A stretch of 59,952 bases of DNA from an uncultured Collinsella sp. (GCA_902467875.1 CABQWP010000006.1:1-59952); one strand, 5' to 3'; numbered from the stretch's first letter, positions 43,282-52,241 are shown. Numbers and translations are program-made. Notes: generated by a model not told the origin, from the sequence alone.

Positions 43282-44615
43282 GACCGGTCGCCTCCAAACA
43301 AGTCGGAACGCGTGGCCAAGTAGGCATCGAGGGCCTCGAGCGCACGGTCCGCATAGGCCTGGTAGCGGTCGCGCTTGCTGCGGCGCTTACCATCCTCGAG
43401 TGGCGGCACCAGGCCAAAGTTGACATGCATGGGCTGATAGTCCACGGTGGCAGGATCGGTCGCATAGCCCACGAGCGCACCCAGGGCGCCCACACGCGGC
43501 AACTCGACGCCCGCGGCACCGATAGCCTCGGCATAGGTGTTGAGCGCCGCGAGCAGACCTGTCGCCACGGCTTCCATGTACCCCTCGGTGCCGGTGATCT
43601 GACCGGCCAGGCGCACACCGGTACCGGGCACGGCAAAGGTGCCATCGAGCACATGCGGGGCGTCGACAAAGGTATTGCGGTGCATGACACCGTAGCGGAA
43701 GAACTCAGCGTTCTCCAGGCCCGGCACCATATGGAAGACGCGCTTCTGCTCGCCAAAGGTCAAGTTGGTCTGGAAGCCCACCAGGTTATAGGCGGTCTTC
43801 TCCTTGTTCTCGGCACGCAGCTGAATCGCCGCCCAGGGGCGACGTCCGGTACGCGGGTCGGTGAGGCCGACGGGCTTCATGGCGCCAAAGCGAATGGCGT
43901 CCTTGCCGGTGCGCGCAACTTCCTCGGCAGGCTGGCAAGCCTGGAACAGATCGCCGCCCTCAAAGTCTTTGAGCACCACGCGGTCGGCCGTGGTAAGCGC
44001 CTCGATAAAGGCCTCGTACTCCTCCTTATTGAGCGGAGCGTTGAGATAGTCGCCGCCCCCCTGCTCCTCGTAGCGCGACTGCGAGAACAGCACGTCCATA
44101 TCGAGCGTGGAGGCATCGACGATCGGCGCCGCCGCATCAAAGAATGCCAGGGCATCGCCACCGACGAGCTTCATAACCTCTTCGCTCAGCGCCGGTGAAC
44201 ACAGCGGGCCCGCGGCAATGACCACGTGACCTTCGGGAATCTGCGTGACCTCGCCGTGCACGACCTCGATATTGGGACGAGCGGCAACCTCGGCCTCGAC
44301 AAGCTCGGAAAACTTGACGCGGTCGACCGCCAGGGCACCGCCGGCGGGAACAGCCGCGCGATGGGCGCAATCGAGCAGGACTGAACCCATGCGCTCAAGC
44401 TCGGCCTTCAACAAACCAGCCGCGGAATCCGGACGGGTCGACTTAAACGAATTCGAGCAGACGAGCTCTGCCAGGTGATCGGTATGGTGAGCCGGGGAGC
44501 TCACCTGGGGGCGCATCTCGCACAGCTTTACGGCAAAACCGCGATCTGCCAGCTGGATCGCACACTCCGAACCCGCCAGACCGCCACCGATAACTGTCAC
44601 CTGATCGAACTGCAT
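43278..44615 (-). CDS. trmFO: Folate-dependent tRNA m5U54 methyltransferase TrmFO
   Basis: A 445-residue flavoprotein that methylates U54 of tRNA with methylene-THF, in place of SAM-dependent TrmA. It has the FAD motif VIGGGLAGSECAIQ, CEMRP, LVCSNSFKS and the C-terminal HVNFGLVPPL. ATG at 44615 has AAAGG at 9 nt; TTG at 44621 is too close to the site. It usually neighbours topA, which is absent here between dprA and trmFO. Confidence 0.95.
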   Translation of the reverse strand: MQFDQVTVIGGGLAGSECAIQLADRGFAVKLCEMRPQVSSPAHHTDHLAELVCSNSFKSTRPDSAAGLLKAELERMGSVLLDCAHRAAVPAGGALAVDRVKFSELVEAEVAARPNIEVVHGEVTQIPEGHVVIAAGPLCSPALSEEVMKLVGGDALAFFDAAAPIVDASTLDMDVLFSQSRYEEQGGGDYLNAPLNKEEYEAFIEALTTADRVVLKDFEGGDLFQACQPAEEVARTGKDAIRFGAMKPVGLTDPRTGRRPWAAIQLRAENKEKTAYNLVGFQTNLTFGEQKRVFHMVPGLENAEFFRYGVMHRNTFVDAPHVLDGTFAVPGTGVRLAGQITGTEGYMEAVATGLLAALNTYAEAIGAAGVELPRVGALGALVGYATDPATVDYQPMHVNFGLVPPLEDGKRRSKRDRYQAYADRALEALDAYLATRSDLFGGDRS

Positions 44616-44629
44616 CTGCAAACACCTTT

Positions 44630-45565
44630 CTAATTGACACGTTTTCCATTGTGACCGAAGGGTGTCTGGGCGTGAAGGGCAAACTTGGAGGGCGCATACC
44701 TTCCATCCATCATGCGCTCGATAAGACCCTCGAGTTCAAGCGAACCCAAGAGTTTGAGTACGCCGACAGCATCGAGCGAGACGAGCGCCGCGATGTCGTC
44801 GACCTTGAGCGGAGAGGCGATGAGCGCATGCATCACGGTCTGCTGCGTTGGATCCAGGTCGGCAATGCCGGGAGCATCGGGGCGCGAGTAGCGCAGGGTT
44901 CCGTAGATGCGTGAGATAGCCATCTCGATAGATTCCTCGTCGACGATGCAGCAGGCACCGTTCGCAATGAGGTAATTCGTGCCACGCGACTCGGGCGATA
45001 GAATCGACCCCGGCACGGCAAGAAGTTCGCGCCCCAAATCCATAGCAGCCTCGGCTGTGGAAAACGTCCCGGAAGGCATACCCGCCTCGGATACAAAGAG
45101 GGCTTGCGACAGGGCCGCGATTACGCGATTGCGGCGCGGAAAGGCGAACTTGCGCGGACCCATGCCCCACGGAGAGATCGACACGACCGCGCCGCCCGTA
45201 TCAAGCGTGCGCGTAATCAGCCCCGCGCTCGAACGCGGGTAGACCACGTCGGCGCCCGTCCCCAGCACCACAACGTGTTTGCCGCCGGCGTTGACCGCAG
45301 CCCAACCCGAGGCCTGGTCACAACCGACCGCACCGCCCGAAACTACCGTCACTCCCGCCTCAACCGCCACCTTTGCCGCAAGCTCTGCCACGGCAAGACC
45401 ATACGGCGAGGCCTTGCGCGCGCCGATGATGGAGAGCGCGGGCGTCGAAAGCACCTCGGGGTTGCCGCGCACATAAAGCGTCTGGGGTATATCAGAAAGC
45501 TCCAAAACGGTCTCGGGATACAACGCATCGCCTGGATGCAGCTCGAAGGTTCCCTCGGCCATCAT
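44630..45565 (-). CDS. dprA: DNA processing protein DprA
   Basis: A 311-residue ssDNA-binding protein that loads RecA on incoming DNA during transformation. The Rossmann core is present: SIIGARKASPYG, VVLGTGADVVYP, FPRRNRVIAALS and RELLAVPG. A C-terminal winged helix (PLKVDDIAALVSLD) follows. The SGxARGID motif is changed to SGGAVGCD, losing Arg. The N-terminal SAM-like region is very short. ATG at 45565 has GGAGGG and overlaps the comM stop (ATGA). It lies in the yraN-comM-dprA unit. Confidence 0.92.
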   Translation of the reverse strand: MMAEGTFELHPGDALYPETVLELSDIPQTLYVRGNPEVLSTPALSIIGARKASPYGLAVAELAAKVAVEAGVTVVSGGAVGCDQASGWAAVNAGGKHVVVLGTGADVVYPRSSAGLITRTLDTGGAVVSISPWGMGPRKFAFPRRNRVIAALSQALFVSEAGMPSGTFSTAEAAMDLGRELLAVPGSILSPESRGTNYLIANGACCIVDEESIEMAISRIYGTLRYSRPDAPGIADLDPTQQTVMHALIASPLKVDDIAALVSLDAVGVLKLLGSLELEGLIERMMDGRYAPSKFALHAQTPFGHNGKRVN

Positions 45566-47085
45566 TGGTCCCTCCTTCCCTGGTACATCGCCGCCTCGAG
45601 TACGTGATCCTGCGTCACTTGCTCGCTCTCGGCGACGTCGGCGATTGTACGCGCGATACGCACCAGGCGCACGATGCCGCGGCCCGTGAGATGCGTGCGT
45701 TTGGACAGACCGAGCACACACTTCTCCGCCGCATCATCGAGCTCAAAGGTCGAAACGACGCCGTCAATGGACCGTGTCTCGTCATCCTCGGCCTCGGCAT
45801 CCGCATCGTCCATACGGGACTCGCGCCAGGCGCGAAAGGCGCGACCGCGCACAACGTAGTCACGTAACTCGGCCGACGACATACCCTCCGCACCCTCGAT
45901 AATCACTTGAGGGTCGGGACGGGTCACATCGATCATCATGTCGATACGGTCGGCCAAGGGACCGCGCAGTTTAGACCGATAGCGCTCGACCATCGCCGCC
46001 GAGCAGCGACACGGTACCTCGCGATCGCCCAAAAAGCCGCAGGAGCAGGGATTGCTCGCAGCCAGCAGCTGAAAGCGCGACGGGAAGGTAAAGGCCCCGT
46101 CGACGCGTACGATCCTCACATAGCCGCGCTCGATAGGCTGTCTGAGCGTCTGCAGCACACCCGTGGGAAACTCGGCAAGCTCGTCCAAAAAGAGCACGCC
46201 GCCATGAGCAAGGCTAATTTCGCCCGGATGCACTGGACGCCCGCCGCCGATGAGGCCCGCGGTCGAAATGCTGTGATGCGGGCTGCGGAAGGGGCGATGC
46301 CCCGCAAGCAGTCCATCGATGTTCTCACCCAAGACCGAATGGATGCACAGCGCCTCCTGCTGGTCCTCGACGGAAAGCTCGGGCAGGATGCCGGTCATAC
46401 GGCGTGCGAGCATCGTCTTGCCCGATCCCGGGGACCCAATCATGAGCAAGCCGAGTTCTCCTGCCGCCGCAAGCGCCATGCCGCGTTTAGCGACTTCCTG
46501 CCCCAGCACGTCGGCATAGTCGAGCTCAGGCTCAAAGGTCGCCTCGACGTCCTCGGAATCCAGATAGTGCCGCGCGGCATCGCCCATGCCATGGGCAAGC
46601 TGAGACAAATGATCGATAAAGCCGCAATCCACGCCCGCGAGTGGCACATGCTGGTCTGACCTGCCGGCGATAAAAGACAGCCCCATGTCGCGAGCCAGCA
46701 GCTGAAACGCCACCTCGCCCCTGACGGGAAGCACCGTACCGTCCAAGCCGAGCTCGCCGGCGATAAGGCAGCGATCGAGGTTGTCACGGGGAATCTGCCC
46801 ATCGGCCGCTAGAACCGCGATGGCGATGGGCAGATCAAAGCCGCTACCGGTCTTGCGAATATCGCCGGGCGCCAGGTTGACCGTAATGCCCGAGCGTGGG
46901 ATCTCGAACCCGGCGGAGCGCATCGCGCAGCGAATACGACCGCGTGACTCCATCACCTCCATACTCGGAATACCGAGCATCTGAATGCCCGGAACGCCAC
47001 CGGCAAGCGAGACCTCGACCGTGACGGGAATCGCCTCGACGCCGCGGATGCAGGCCGCGTGAACGGCAAACGTCTCGAACGCCAT
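45562..47085 (-). CDS. comM: ComM/YifB-type Mg chelatase-like AAA+ ATPase
   Basis: A 507-residue protein: an N-terminal ChlI-like Lon-fold domain with GFEIPRSGITVNLAPGDIRKTG-type residues (about 60-80), then AAA+ with Walker A GSPGSGKTML and Walker B GVLFLDELAEF. The family includes ComM, a branch-migration helicase that extends heteroduplex in natural transformation. ATG at 47085 overlaps the yraN stop (TGATG). The long ORF to 47283 is antisense-like sequence over yraN and is rejected. Confidence 0.93.
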   Translation of the reverse strand: MAFETFAVHAACIRGVEAIPVTVEVSLAGGVPGIQMLGIPSMEVMESRGRIRCAMRSAGFEIPRSGITVNLAPGDIRKTGSGFDLPIAIAVLAADGQIPRDNLDRCLIAGELGLDGTVLPVRGEVAFQLLARDMGLSFIAGRSDQHVPLAGVDCGFIDHLSQLAHGMGDAARHYLDSEDVEATFEPELDYADVLGQEVAKRGMALAAAGELGLLMIGSPGSGKTMLARRMTGILPELSVEDQQEALCIHSVLGENIDGLLAGHRPFRSPHHSISTAGLIGGGRPVHPGEISLAHGGVLFLDELAEFPTGVLQTLRQPIERGYVRIVRVDGAFTFPSRFQLLAASNPCSCGFLGDREVPCRCSAAMVERYRSKLRGPLADRIDMMIDVTRPDPQVIIEGAEGMSSAELRDYVVRGRAFRAWRESRMDDADAEAEDDETRSIDGVVSTFELDDAAEKCVLGLSKRTHLTGRGIVRLVRIARTIADVAESEQVTQDHVLEAAMYQGRRDQ

Positions 47086-47570
47086 CACGACACCTGCCAA
47101 TCGAACGCGTTGTACTGGTGCTCGATCTCGGCGATATGCCCGCCGCGGATGGTGACACCCACGGCATCGAAGCGAATCGCCTTGAGCGGATAATGCTCCA
47201 TGAGATAGCAACTTGCGATGCGGCGGTAGCGGCGTTGCTTTTGGGCGTCCACGGCCTCCTCGGGAAAGACCCGCGTGTTGCAATCCAGCGCAACGCGTCT
47301 GGTCTTGACCTCGGCCATCACCACGACATCGTCGAGCTCATCGAGCAGCACCAGGTCGGCCTCGCCCTCGGTGCAACGATAGCCCTGCTCCAGCAAGGTG
47401 TAGCCGCGCTCGTTAAAGTAGTCGATGGTGATCAGCTCGCCCAGCATGCCCAGCTCGCAAGGACTGAGTCCCTTGATAAACTCGGGCGTCATCGCCCCGC
47501 AGTCGAGCTCGCCGTTTTCCCAACGCTCCTTGAGCTGCTGCGTCTTACTCTTTTTGCTTGCGGCACTCAT
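47085..47570 (-). CDS. yraN: YraN family protein (UPF0102), endonuclease-like fold
   Basis: A 161-residue protein with the restriction-endonuclease-like core GMLGELITIDYF, EADLVLLDELDDVVVMAEVKTR (E-x-D ... E-x-K pattern). The family's biochemical role is not settled. About 40 extra Lys/Ser-rich residues precede the core. ATG at 47570 has AAAGGAG. It is the first gene of the yraN-comM-dprA unit; the competence-type motif lies 72 bp upstream. Confidence 0.9.
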   Translation of the reverse strand: MSAASKKSKTQQLKERWENGELDCGAMTPEFIKGLSPCELGMLGELITIDYFNERGYTLLEQGYRCTEGEADLVLLDELDDVVVMAEVKTRRVALDCNTRVFPEEAVDAQKQRRYRRIASCYLMEHYPLKAIRFDAVGVTIRGGHIAEIEHQYNAFDWQVS

Positions 47571-47641
47571 GGGGTCTCCTTTCCCGCACGCTGCATTGCC
47601 CCGATGATGAGGGCACCTTTCATGCGGGTAAGTACCGGAAG

Positions 47642-47661
47642 CAAACCAAAAGCTGACCAAA
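47642..47661 (-). promoter_or_regulatory. Shared 20-bp motif upstream of yraN-comM-dprA
   Basis: On the minus strand this reads TTTGGTCAGCTTTTGGTTTG. It matches 19095-19114 upstream of comEA at 18 of 20 bases, with the same orientation and nearly the same distance to the start. It also lies beside the rnhB terminator. Confidence 0.55.
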
Positions 47662-47668
47662 TGCCGTC

Positions 47669-47708
47669 AAAAAAAGGACCGTACGCAGCAATGGTGCTGT
47701 ATACGGCC
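47669..47708 (-). terminator. Intrinsic terminator of rnhB
   Basis: GGCCGTATACAGC pairs imperfectly with GCTGCGTACGGTCC around a 6-nt loop and is followed by a run of seven T on the minus strand, 52 nt past the rnhB stop. Confidence 0.88.
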
Positions 47709-47759
47709 CGCTACCAGCAGGTTTATAAAACCCCAGAGGTCCCTGTCTCCACAATTAGC

Positions 47760-48548
47760 CTAGAAAAGGCGCTCAGTCTGCAGAAAGTTTCCGCAAAAGC
47801 TCACGCGGTGCAGTGGACAAAGTCCATGTTTGCGAATGGCCTCGATGTGCTCGGGGCTCGCATAGCCCTTCGACTCGGCCAGATGGTACTCGGGATACTC
47901 GGCGTCGTACTCGACCATCATCTCGTCACGCGTGACCTTGGCCATGATGGACGCCGCGGCGATGCAGGCGATCTTGGCATCGCCCTTCACCACATCGCGC
48001 TCGTTGGGAACGGCACCCAGGGGGTTGCCATCCATGAGCACACAGTCGGGTTCAAGCCCCGTATCGGCCACGGCACCCGCAACGGCGGTACGGATAGCGC
48101 GGGCCATACCCATCTCATCGATATCCTTAGGCGCGATATGGCAAAAACCGATCGCCGTCGCCACCTCGGCAATCTTCACTGAGAGCAACTCGCGGCGCGC
48201 CGGCGTGAGCTTTTTGGAATCGTTGATGCCCCAGACGCGCGGCTCCATAGGAAGGCAGACAGCGCATACCGTCAAAGGACCGGCCACCGATCCGCGACCC
48301 ACCTCGTCGACACCAACGACCACCCCATCGCCGCCAAGCTCATGCATAAGCTCGTACATGTCATTGACGCGCTCGCGCTCGGCAAGTTCCTTGGCATGGC
48401 GCTTAAGAGCACGCTCGCAAGCCTTGATCACCTGCTGGCGCGGGTCCTCGCGATAATGCTCCACGAGGGCGGGGATCTCCTCAAACGTTGCGCTCGCCAG
48501 CTCTCCGGCAACCTGCGATGCCGAAACCGAGCTCGTCATATTGGCCAT
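47760..48548 (-). CDS. rnhB: Ribonuclease HII
   Basis: A 262-residue enzyme removing ribonucleotides and RNA from DNA hybrids. The catalytic core starts at VVGVDEVGRGSVAGPL (about residue 77) with DSKKLT, DGNP and ASIMAKVTRDE following. The N-terminal extension of about 75 residues is helical and longer than in E. coli. ATG at 48548 (MANMTSS) has GGAGGG; an alternative at 48566 lacks one. It follows rplS, but the rplS terminator lies in between. Confidence 0.94.
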   Translation of the reverse strand: MANMTSSVSASQVAGELASATFEEIPALVEHYREDPRQQVIKACERALKRHAKELAERERVNDMYELMHELGGDGVVVGVDEVGRGSVAGPLTVCAVCLPMEPRVWGINDSKKLTPARRELLSVKIAEVATAIGFCHIAPKDIDEMGMARAIRTAVAGAVADTGLEPDCVLMDGNPLGAVPNERDVVKGDAKIACIAAASIMAKVTRDEMMVEYDAEYPEYHLAESKGYASPEHIEAIRKHGLCPLHRVSFCGNFLQTERLF

Positions 48549-48577
48549 ACCAGGCCCTCCTTGCATGCAAATCAGAT

Positions 48578-48608
48578 AAAAAGAAGGGCCACCCGAAGGT
48601 GACCCTTG
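48578..48608 (-). terminator. Intrinsic terminator of rplS
   Basis: AAGGGTCACC pairs with GGTGGCCCTT (10 bp including one wobble, 4-nt loop), followed by CTTTTTATC on the minus strand. It ends only about 30 nt before the rnhB start. Confidence 0.85.
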
Positions 48609-48641
48609 TGTCCAAACGAGTGGACAGACGCTGCGATCTTC

Positions 48642-48983
48642 TTAGCGCTTCTCGGGGATGCGAGCAGCCTTGCCCACCTTGTCGCGGAGGTAGTACAGCT
48701 TGGCGCGACGGACGCGACCATGACGAACGACCTCGAGCTTGGCGATCTTGGGGCTGTGAAGCGGGAAGGTACGCTCAACACCGACACCGAAGGACATCTT
48801 GCGGACGGTGAAGGTCTCGCGGGCACCGGCGCCGGCCATGCGGATGACGTCGCCCTGGAAGACCTGGATGCGCTCGCGGTCGCCTTCCTTAATGCGGTAG
48901 TGAACCTTGACGTTGTCGGCGACGCGAACCTGAGGAATGTCCTCGCGGATCTGCTGACGCTCGATTGCGCGGATGTAATCCAT
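48642..48983 (-). CDS. rplS: 50S ribosomal protein L19
   Basis: A 113-residue protein at the subunit interface. It shows the L19 landmarks VRVADNVKVHYRIKEG, IQVFQGDVI, FTVRKMSFGVGVERTFP and YYLRDKVGKAARI. ATG at 48983 has AAGGA at 7 nt. In many bacteria rplS follows trmD; here it stands alone, some 8 kb from rpsP-rimM-trmD, with its own promoter and terminator. Confidence 0.97.
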   Translation of the reverse strand: MDYIRAIERQQIREDIPQVRVADNVKVHYRIKEGDRERIQVFQGDVIRMAGAGARETFTVRKMSFGVGVERTFPLHSPKIAKLEVVRHGRVRRAKLYYLRDKVGKAARIPEKR

Positions 48984-49007
48984 GTGCAATTCCTTACTCT
49001 TCTAGAG

Positions 49008-49080
49008 GTGCCGTACCACCTTGGCCGGCACGTAGTTGAACAAACGTATTCGAGTATACACGCGCGGGTTTCTGCTGCAA
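49008..49080 (-). promoter_or_regulatory. rplS promoter and leader hairpin
   Basis: TTGCAG (49075-49080), a 16-bp spacer and TATACT (49053-49058) on the minus strand. The leader then forms a GTGCCG/CGGCAC stem (49008-49031) just upstream of the ribosome-binding site, a candidate regulatory hairpin. Confidence 0.65.
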
Positions 49081-49126
49081 GAACAATTTTTTACGCAGAC
49101 AAAAAGACAAAACCCGCACATGATAA

Positions 49127-49154
49127 CCGCCCGCCTCGCGAATGAGACGGGCGG
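49127..49154 (-). terminator. Weak terminator-like hairpin after ppdK
   Basis: CCGCCCG pairs with CGGGCGG, imperfectly extended. It is followed by TTATC on the minus strand, with no real U-run. It lies 39 nt past the ppdK stop. Confidence 0.45.
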
Positions 49155-49192
49155 CATGAAGGGGGCTACGCTAGGCGTCTAAACCCAAAACG

Positions 49193-51943
49193 TTAGGCGG
49201 AGCGCTTCGCCTCGAGCTTGGCCTGAGCGGCCGCCAGGCGCGCGAGGGGCACGCGATAGGGCGAGCAGGACACGTAGTCCACGTCGGCCACGTTAAACAG
49301 GCCCTTGATGGACTTGGGGTCGCCACCGTGCTCACCGCACACGCCAAAGTGCATGTCGGGGTTGGTGGCGCGGCCCTTCTCGACGGCCAAGCGCACCAGT
49401 TCGAGTACCGCCGTGTCGATGGTCTCGAAGGGATTGTCCTTCAAGATCTTCTTATGCATGTACAGCGGGATGAACTTGGCCTCGGCATCGTCACGAGAGA
49501 AGCCGAAGGTCGTCTGGGTGAGGTCATTGGTGCCAAAGCAGAAGAAGTCAGCATGATGGGCGATCTCGTCGGCAACCATGCAGGCACGCGGCAGCTCGAG
49601 CATCGTGCCCACGGGAATATTGAGCTCGACGCCCTCCTCGGCGGAAACCTCGGCGATCACGCGCTCGATGACCTCGCGGGTCTGGACATGCTCCGCCGTG
49701 ATGGAGACGAGCGGAACCATGATCTCGGGACGCGGATCGACGCCCTCCTTGATGAGGCGAGCGGCAGCCGTGGCGACGGCGCGAACCTGCATGAGCGGCA
49801 GATCGCTAAAGACAACGGACAGGCGCACGCCGCGCAGGCCGAGCATGGGGTTCGACTCGACCATGCCATCGATACGGCGCAGGCGGGCACGCAGGACGGC
49901 AAGCTCTTCCTCGCTGGCGCCAGCGGCTTCCTTCTTGGTGATGGCGACCTCGAGCTCGCGAGGATTATCCAGGAACTCATGAAGCGGCGGATCGAGCAGG
50001 CGAACAACTACGTCGCGACCGGACATGGTCTTGAACATCGCCAGGAAGTCCTCGGTCTGAACCTTGAGCAGGTCGGCCAGGGCCTGCTGCTTCACGGCCT
50101 CATCGTCAGACAGGATAAAGCTCTGGATGATGTTCTTGCGGTCGCCCAGGAACATGTGCTCGGTGCGGCACAGGCCAATAGCCTCGGCGCCAAACTCGAG
50201 TGCGAGCGCGGCGTCCTCGGGGTTATCGGCATTAACGCGCACGTGGTTGGCGTGGCCACCGGTCTCATCCAGACGAATCTCGTCGGCCCAGGACAGGATA
50301 GTGTCCAGATCGCCGGTGAGCTCGGCGGAGACCAGGTCAACGGCACCGTCGACGACGATGCCCTGGGTGCCGTCGATGGAGATGACATCGCCCTCGTGCA
50401 GCACGCGGTCACTGCCCTCGATGCGCACGACCTTCTCGGCGGCGTCGATATGGAAGCGCTCAACGCCGCAGACGCAGGGCGTACCCATGCCGCGGGCGAT
50501 AACGGCGGCATGGCTCGTCTTGCCACCGTGGCTGGTCAGAATGCCCTCGGCGGCGACCATGCCCTTCAGGTCGTCGGGGTTGGTCTCCCAACGAACCAGA
50601 ATGACCTTGTGGCCCTCGTTGGCGCGCGCGACGGCGTCGTCGCTCGAGAACATGACCTCGCCCACGGCGGCACCGGGGCTGGCATTAAGACCGCTGGCGA
50701 GAGCCTCGTACTTCTTGGAGGCGTCGAACTGTGGGTGCAGGAGCTGGTCGAGCTGCGCGGGATCGATGCGGCTCACAGCCTCATCGCGGGTGATCAGACC
50801 CTCCTCGACCATCTCGATGGCGATGCGCAGGGCGGCGGTGGCAGTTCGCTTGCCCACGCGGGTCTGGAGCATCCAGAGCTTGCCCTGCTCGATGGTGAAC
50901 TCAATGTCGCACATGTCGCGATAGTGATCCTCGAGCGTCAGGAAGACGCGCTCGAGCACCTCGCCCGCGGACTCAAGGCCCGGGGTGGTCTTGAGGTCGG
51001 CGATGGGCTCAGTGTTGCGGATACCGGCGACGACGTCCTCGCCTTGGGCATTAACCAAAAAGTCACCGTAGAACTCCTTGGTGCCGTCGGCCGGATTGCG
51101 CGTGAAGGCAACGCCCGTCGCAGAGGTCGCGCCCTTGTTGCCAAAGGCCATGGCCTGTACGTTGACGGCGGTGCCGAGTTCGTCGGAAATGCCATGCTGC
51201 TTGCGGTAGATGCAGGCACGCTCGTTCATCCAGCTGCCAAAGACGGCCTGAATTGCAAGGCGTAGCTGAAGCTCCGGGTCGTGCGGGAAAACGGGCTTGC
51301 CGTCAGCGACCTCGAGCTCGGGATACAGGAAGGCATCGACGTTCTCGGAGAAGATGCCCTTAAAGGTCTCGACGAGTTCCTGCAGGTCCTCGGCCGAAAG
51401 CTCGGAATCGACGCGAACGCCGGCGACCAGACGGGCCTGGGTCAGGGCGTTCTCGAACAGGTCGGCGTCAACGCCCATGACGACATTGGAAAACATCTGG
51501 ATAAAGCGGCGGTAGCTATCCCAAGCAAAACGCGGATTTTGCGTCTGGGCAATGAGACCCTGAACGGAGTCGTCGTTGAGGCCCAGGTTGAGGACCGTGT
51601 CCATCATGCCGGGCATGGAAAACGGAGCGCCCGAGCGCACCGACACGAGCAGCGGATCGGAGGCGTCGCCGAGCTTTTTGCCGCAGCGGGCCTCGAGGTC
51701 TGCCTCGGCGGCAACGATCTCATCGAGTGCGCCTTCGGGCCAGACGTTGCCGGCACCGGAGTACTCGACACAGGTCTGGCAGGTAATGGTAAAGCCACCG
51801 GGAACCGGCAGGCCGATACGGCTCATCTCGGCAAGGTTAGCGCCCTTGCCACCAAGCACGAAGTTCATGGACTTGTCGCCCTCAGTGACACAGGTGCCCT
51901 GGGCGTCGGTTCCAAAACGGTAAACCCTCTTGCAATCGCTCAC
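49193..51943 (-). CDS. ppdK: Pyruvate, phosphate dikinase
   Basis: A 916-residue enzyme interconverting pyruvate + ATP + Pi and PEP + AMP + PPi; in anaerobes it serves PPi-linked glycolysis or PEP synthesis. It has an N-terminal ATP-grasp domain (FVLGGKGANLAEM). The central phosphohistidine is His478 in GGKTSHAAVIARG, with the regulatory Thr476 two residues before. The C-terminal TIM barrel has EIMVPLV and CGEHGGDP. GTG at 51943 has GGAAGGGGA. A dedicated regulator gene lies upstream (52242-53117). Confidence 0.97.
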   Translation of the reverse strand: MSDCKRVYRFGTDAQGTCVTEGDKSMNFVLGGKGANLAEMSRIGLPVPGGFTITCQTCVEYSGAGNVWPEGALDEIVAAEADLEARCGKKLGDASDPLLVSVRSGAPFSMPGMMDTVLNLGLNDDSVQGLIAQTQNPRFAWDSYRRFIQMFSNVVMGVDADLFENALTQARLVAGVRVDSELSAEDLQELVETFKGIFSENVDAFLYPELEVADGKPVFPHDPELQLRLAIQAVFGSWMNERACIYRKQHGISDELGTAVNVQAMAFGNKGATSATGVAFTRNPADGTKEFYGDFLVNAQGEDVVAGIRNTEPIADLKTTPGLESAGEVLERVFLTLEDHYRDMCDIEFTIEQGKLWMLQTRVGKRTATAALRIAIEMVEEGLITRDEAVSRIDPAQLDQLLHPQFDASKKYEALASGLNASPGAAVGEVMFSSDDAVARANEGHKVILVRWETNPDDLKGMVAAEGILTSHGGKTSHAAVIARGMGTPCVCGVERFHIDAAEKVVRIEGSDRVLHEGDVISIDGTQGIVVDGAVDLVSAELTGDLDTILSWADEIRLDETGGHANHVRVNADNPEDAALALEFGAEAIGLCRTEHMFLGDRKNIIQSFILSDDEAVKQQALADLLKVQTEDFLAMFKTMSGRDVVVRLLDPPLHEFLDNPRELEVAITKKEAAGASEEELAVLRARLRRIDGMVESNPMLGLRGVRLSVVFSDLPLMQVRAVATAAARLIKEGVDPRPEIMVPLVSITAEHVQTREVIERVIAEVSAEEGVELNIPVGTMLELPRACMVADEIAHHADFFCFGTNDLTQTTFGFSRDDAEAKFIPLYMHKKILKDNPFETIDTAVLELVRLAVEKGRATNPDMHFGVCGEHGGDPKSIKGLFNVADVDYVSCSPYRVPLARLAAAQAKLEAKRSA

Positions 51944-52018
51944 GATACTTCCCCTTCCATGCGCTCTCGCGCACGACCGTGGTGACGAATCGACCCGCCT
52001 GATGCGGGCCGTGAGGGT

Positions 52019-52024
52019 ACTATA
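52019..52024 (-). promoter_or_regulatory. ppdK -10 element
   Basis: TATAGT on the minus strand, about 76 nt upstream of the ppdK start. No -35-like hexamer is at 16-18 bp, so an activator may be required. Confidence 0.45.
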
Positions 52025-52065
52025 CGGCGGGCATTGAGCGGGCTTGCGTAGAGGGCGCGGGGTTT

Positions 52066-52103
52066 GGTAAACGTGGTAAATGTGGCGGTAAACGGTAGGT
52101 AAA
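52066..52103 (-). repeat. Array of four GGTAAA direct repeats upstream of ppdK
   Basis: GGTAAA occurs at 52066, 52075, 52087 and 52098 (steps of 9, 12 and 11 bp, about one helical turn). Read on the minus strand these are TTTACC boxes at about -54 to -91 from the predicted ppdK start site. An inverted TTTACC lies at 52173-52178. The rest of 52104-52241 is AT-rich with no gene. Confidence 0.55.
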
Positions 52104-52241
52104 GGTGGTTACATTATGAAGATACCAATGCAAGGGAGTTGCAGGTCAAATGCAAGTTCTTTGCTAAATCGCTTTACCAATATCGTGCATTATTTTTAGG
52201 TAGTCTTTTAGAGACAGTGCATTTTTAGCTACCGACATGAG

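Noticed and set aside
45562..47283. Long form of comM starting at 47283
   Set aside because: The first 66 codons overlap yraN and are not homologous; ATG 47085 overlaps the yraN stop and fits the family.
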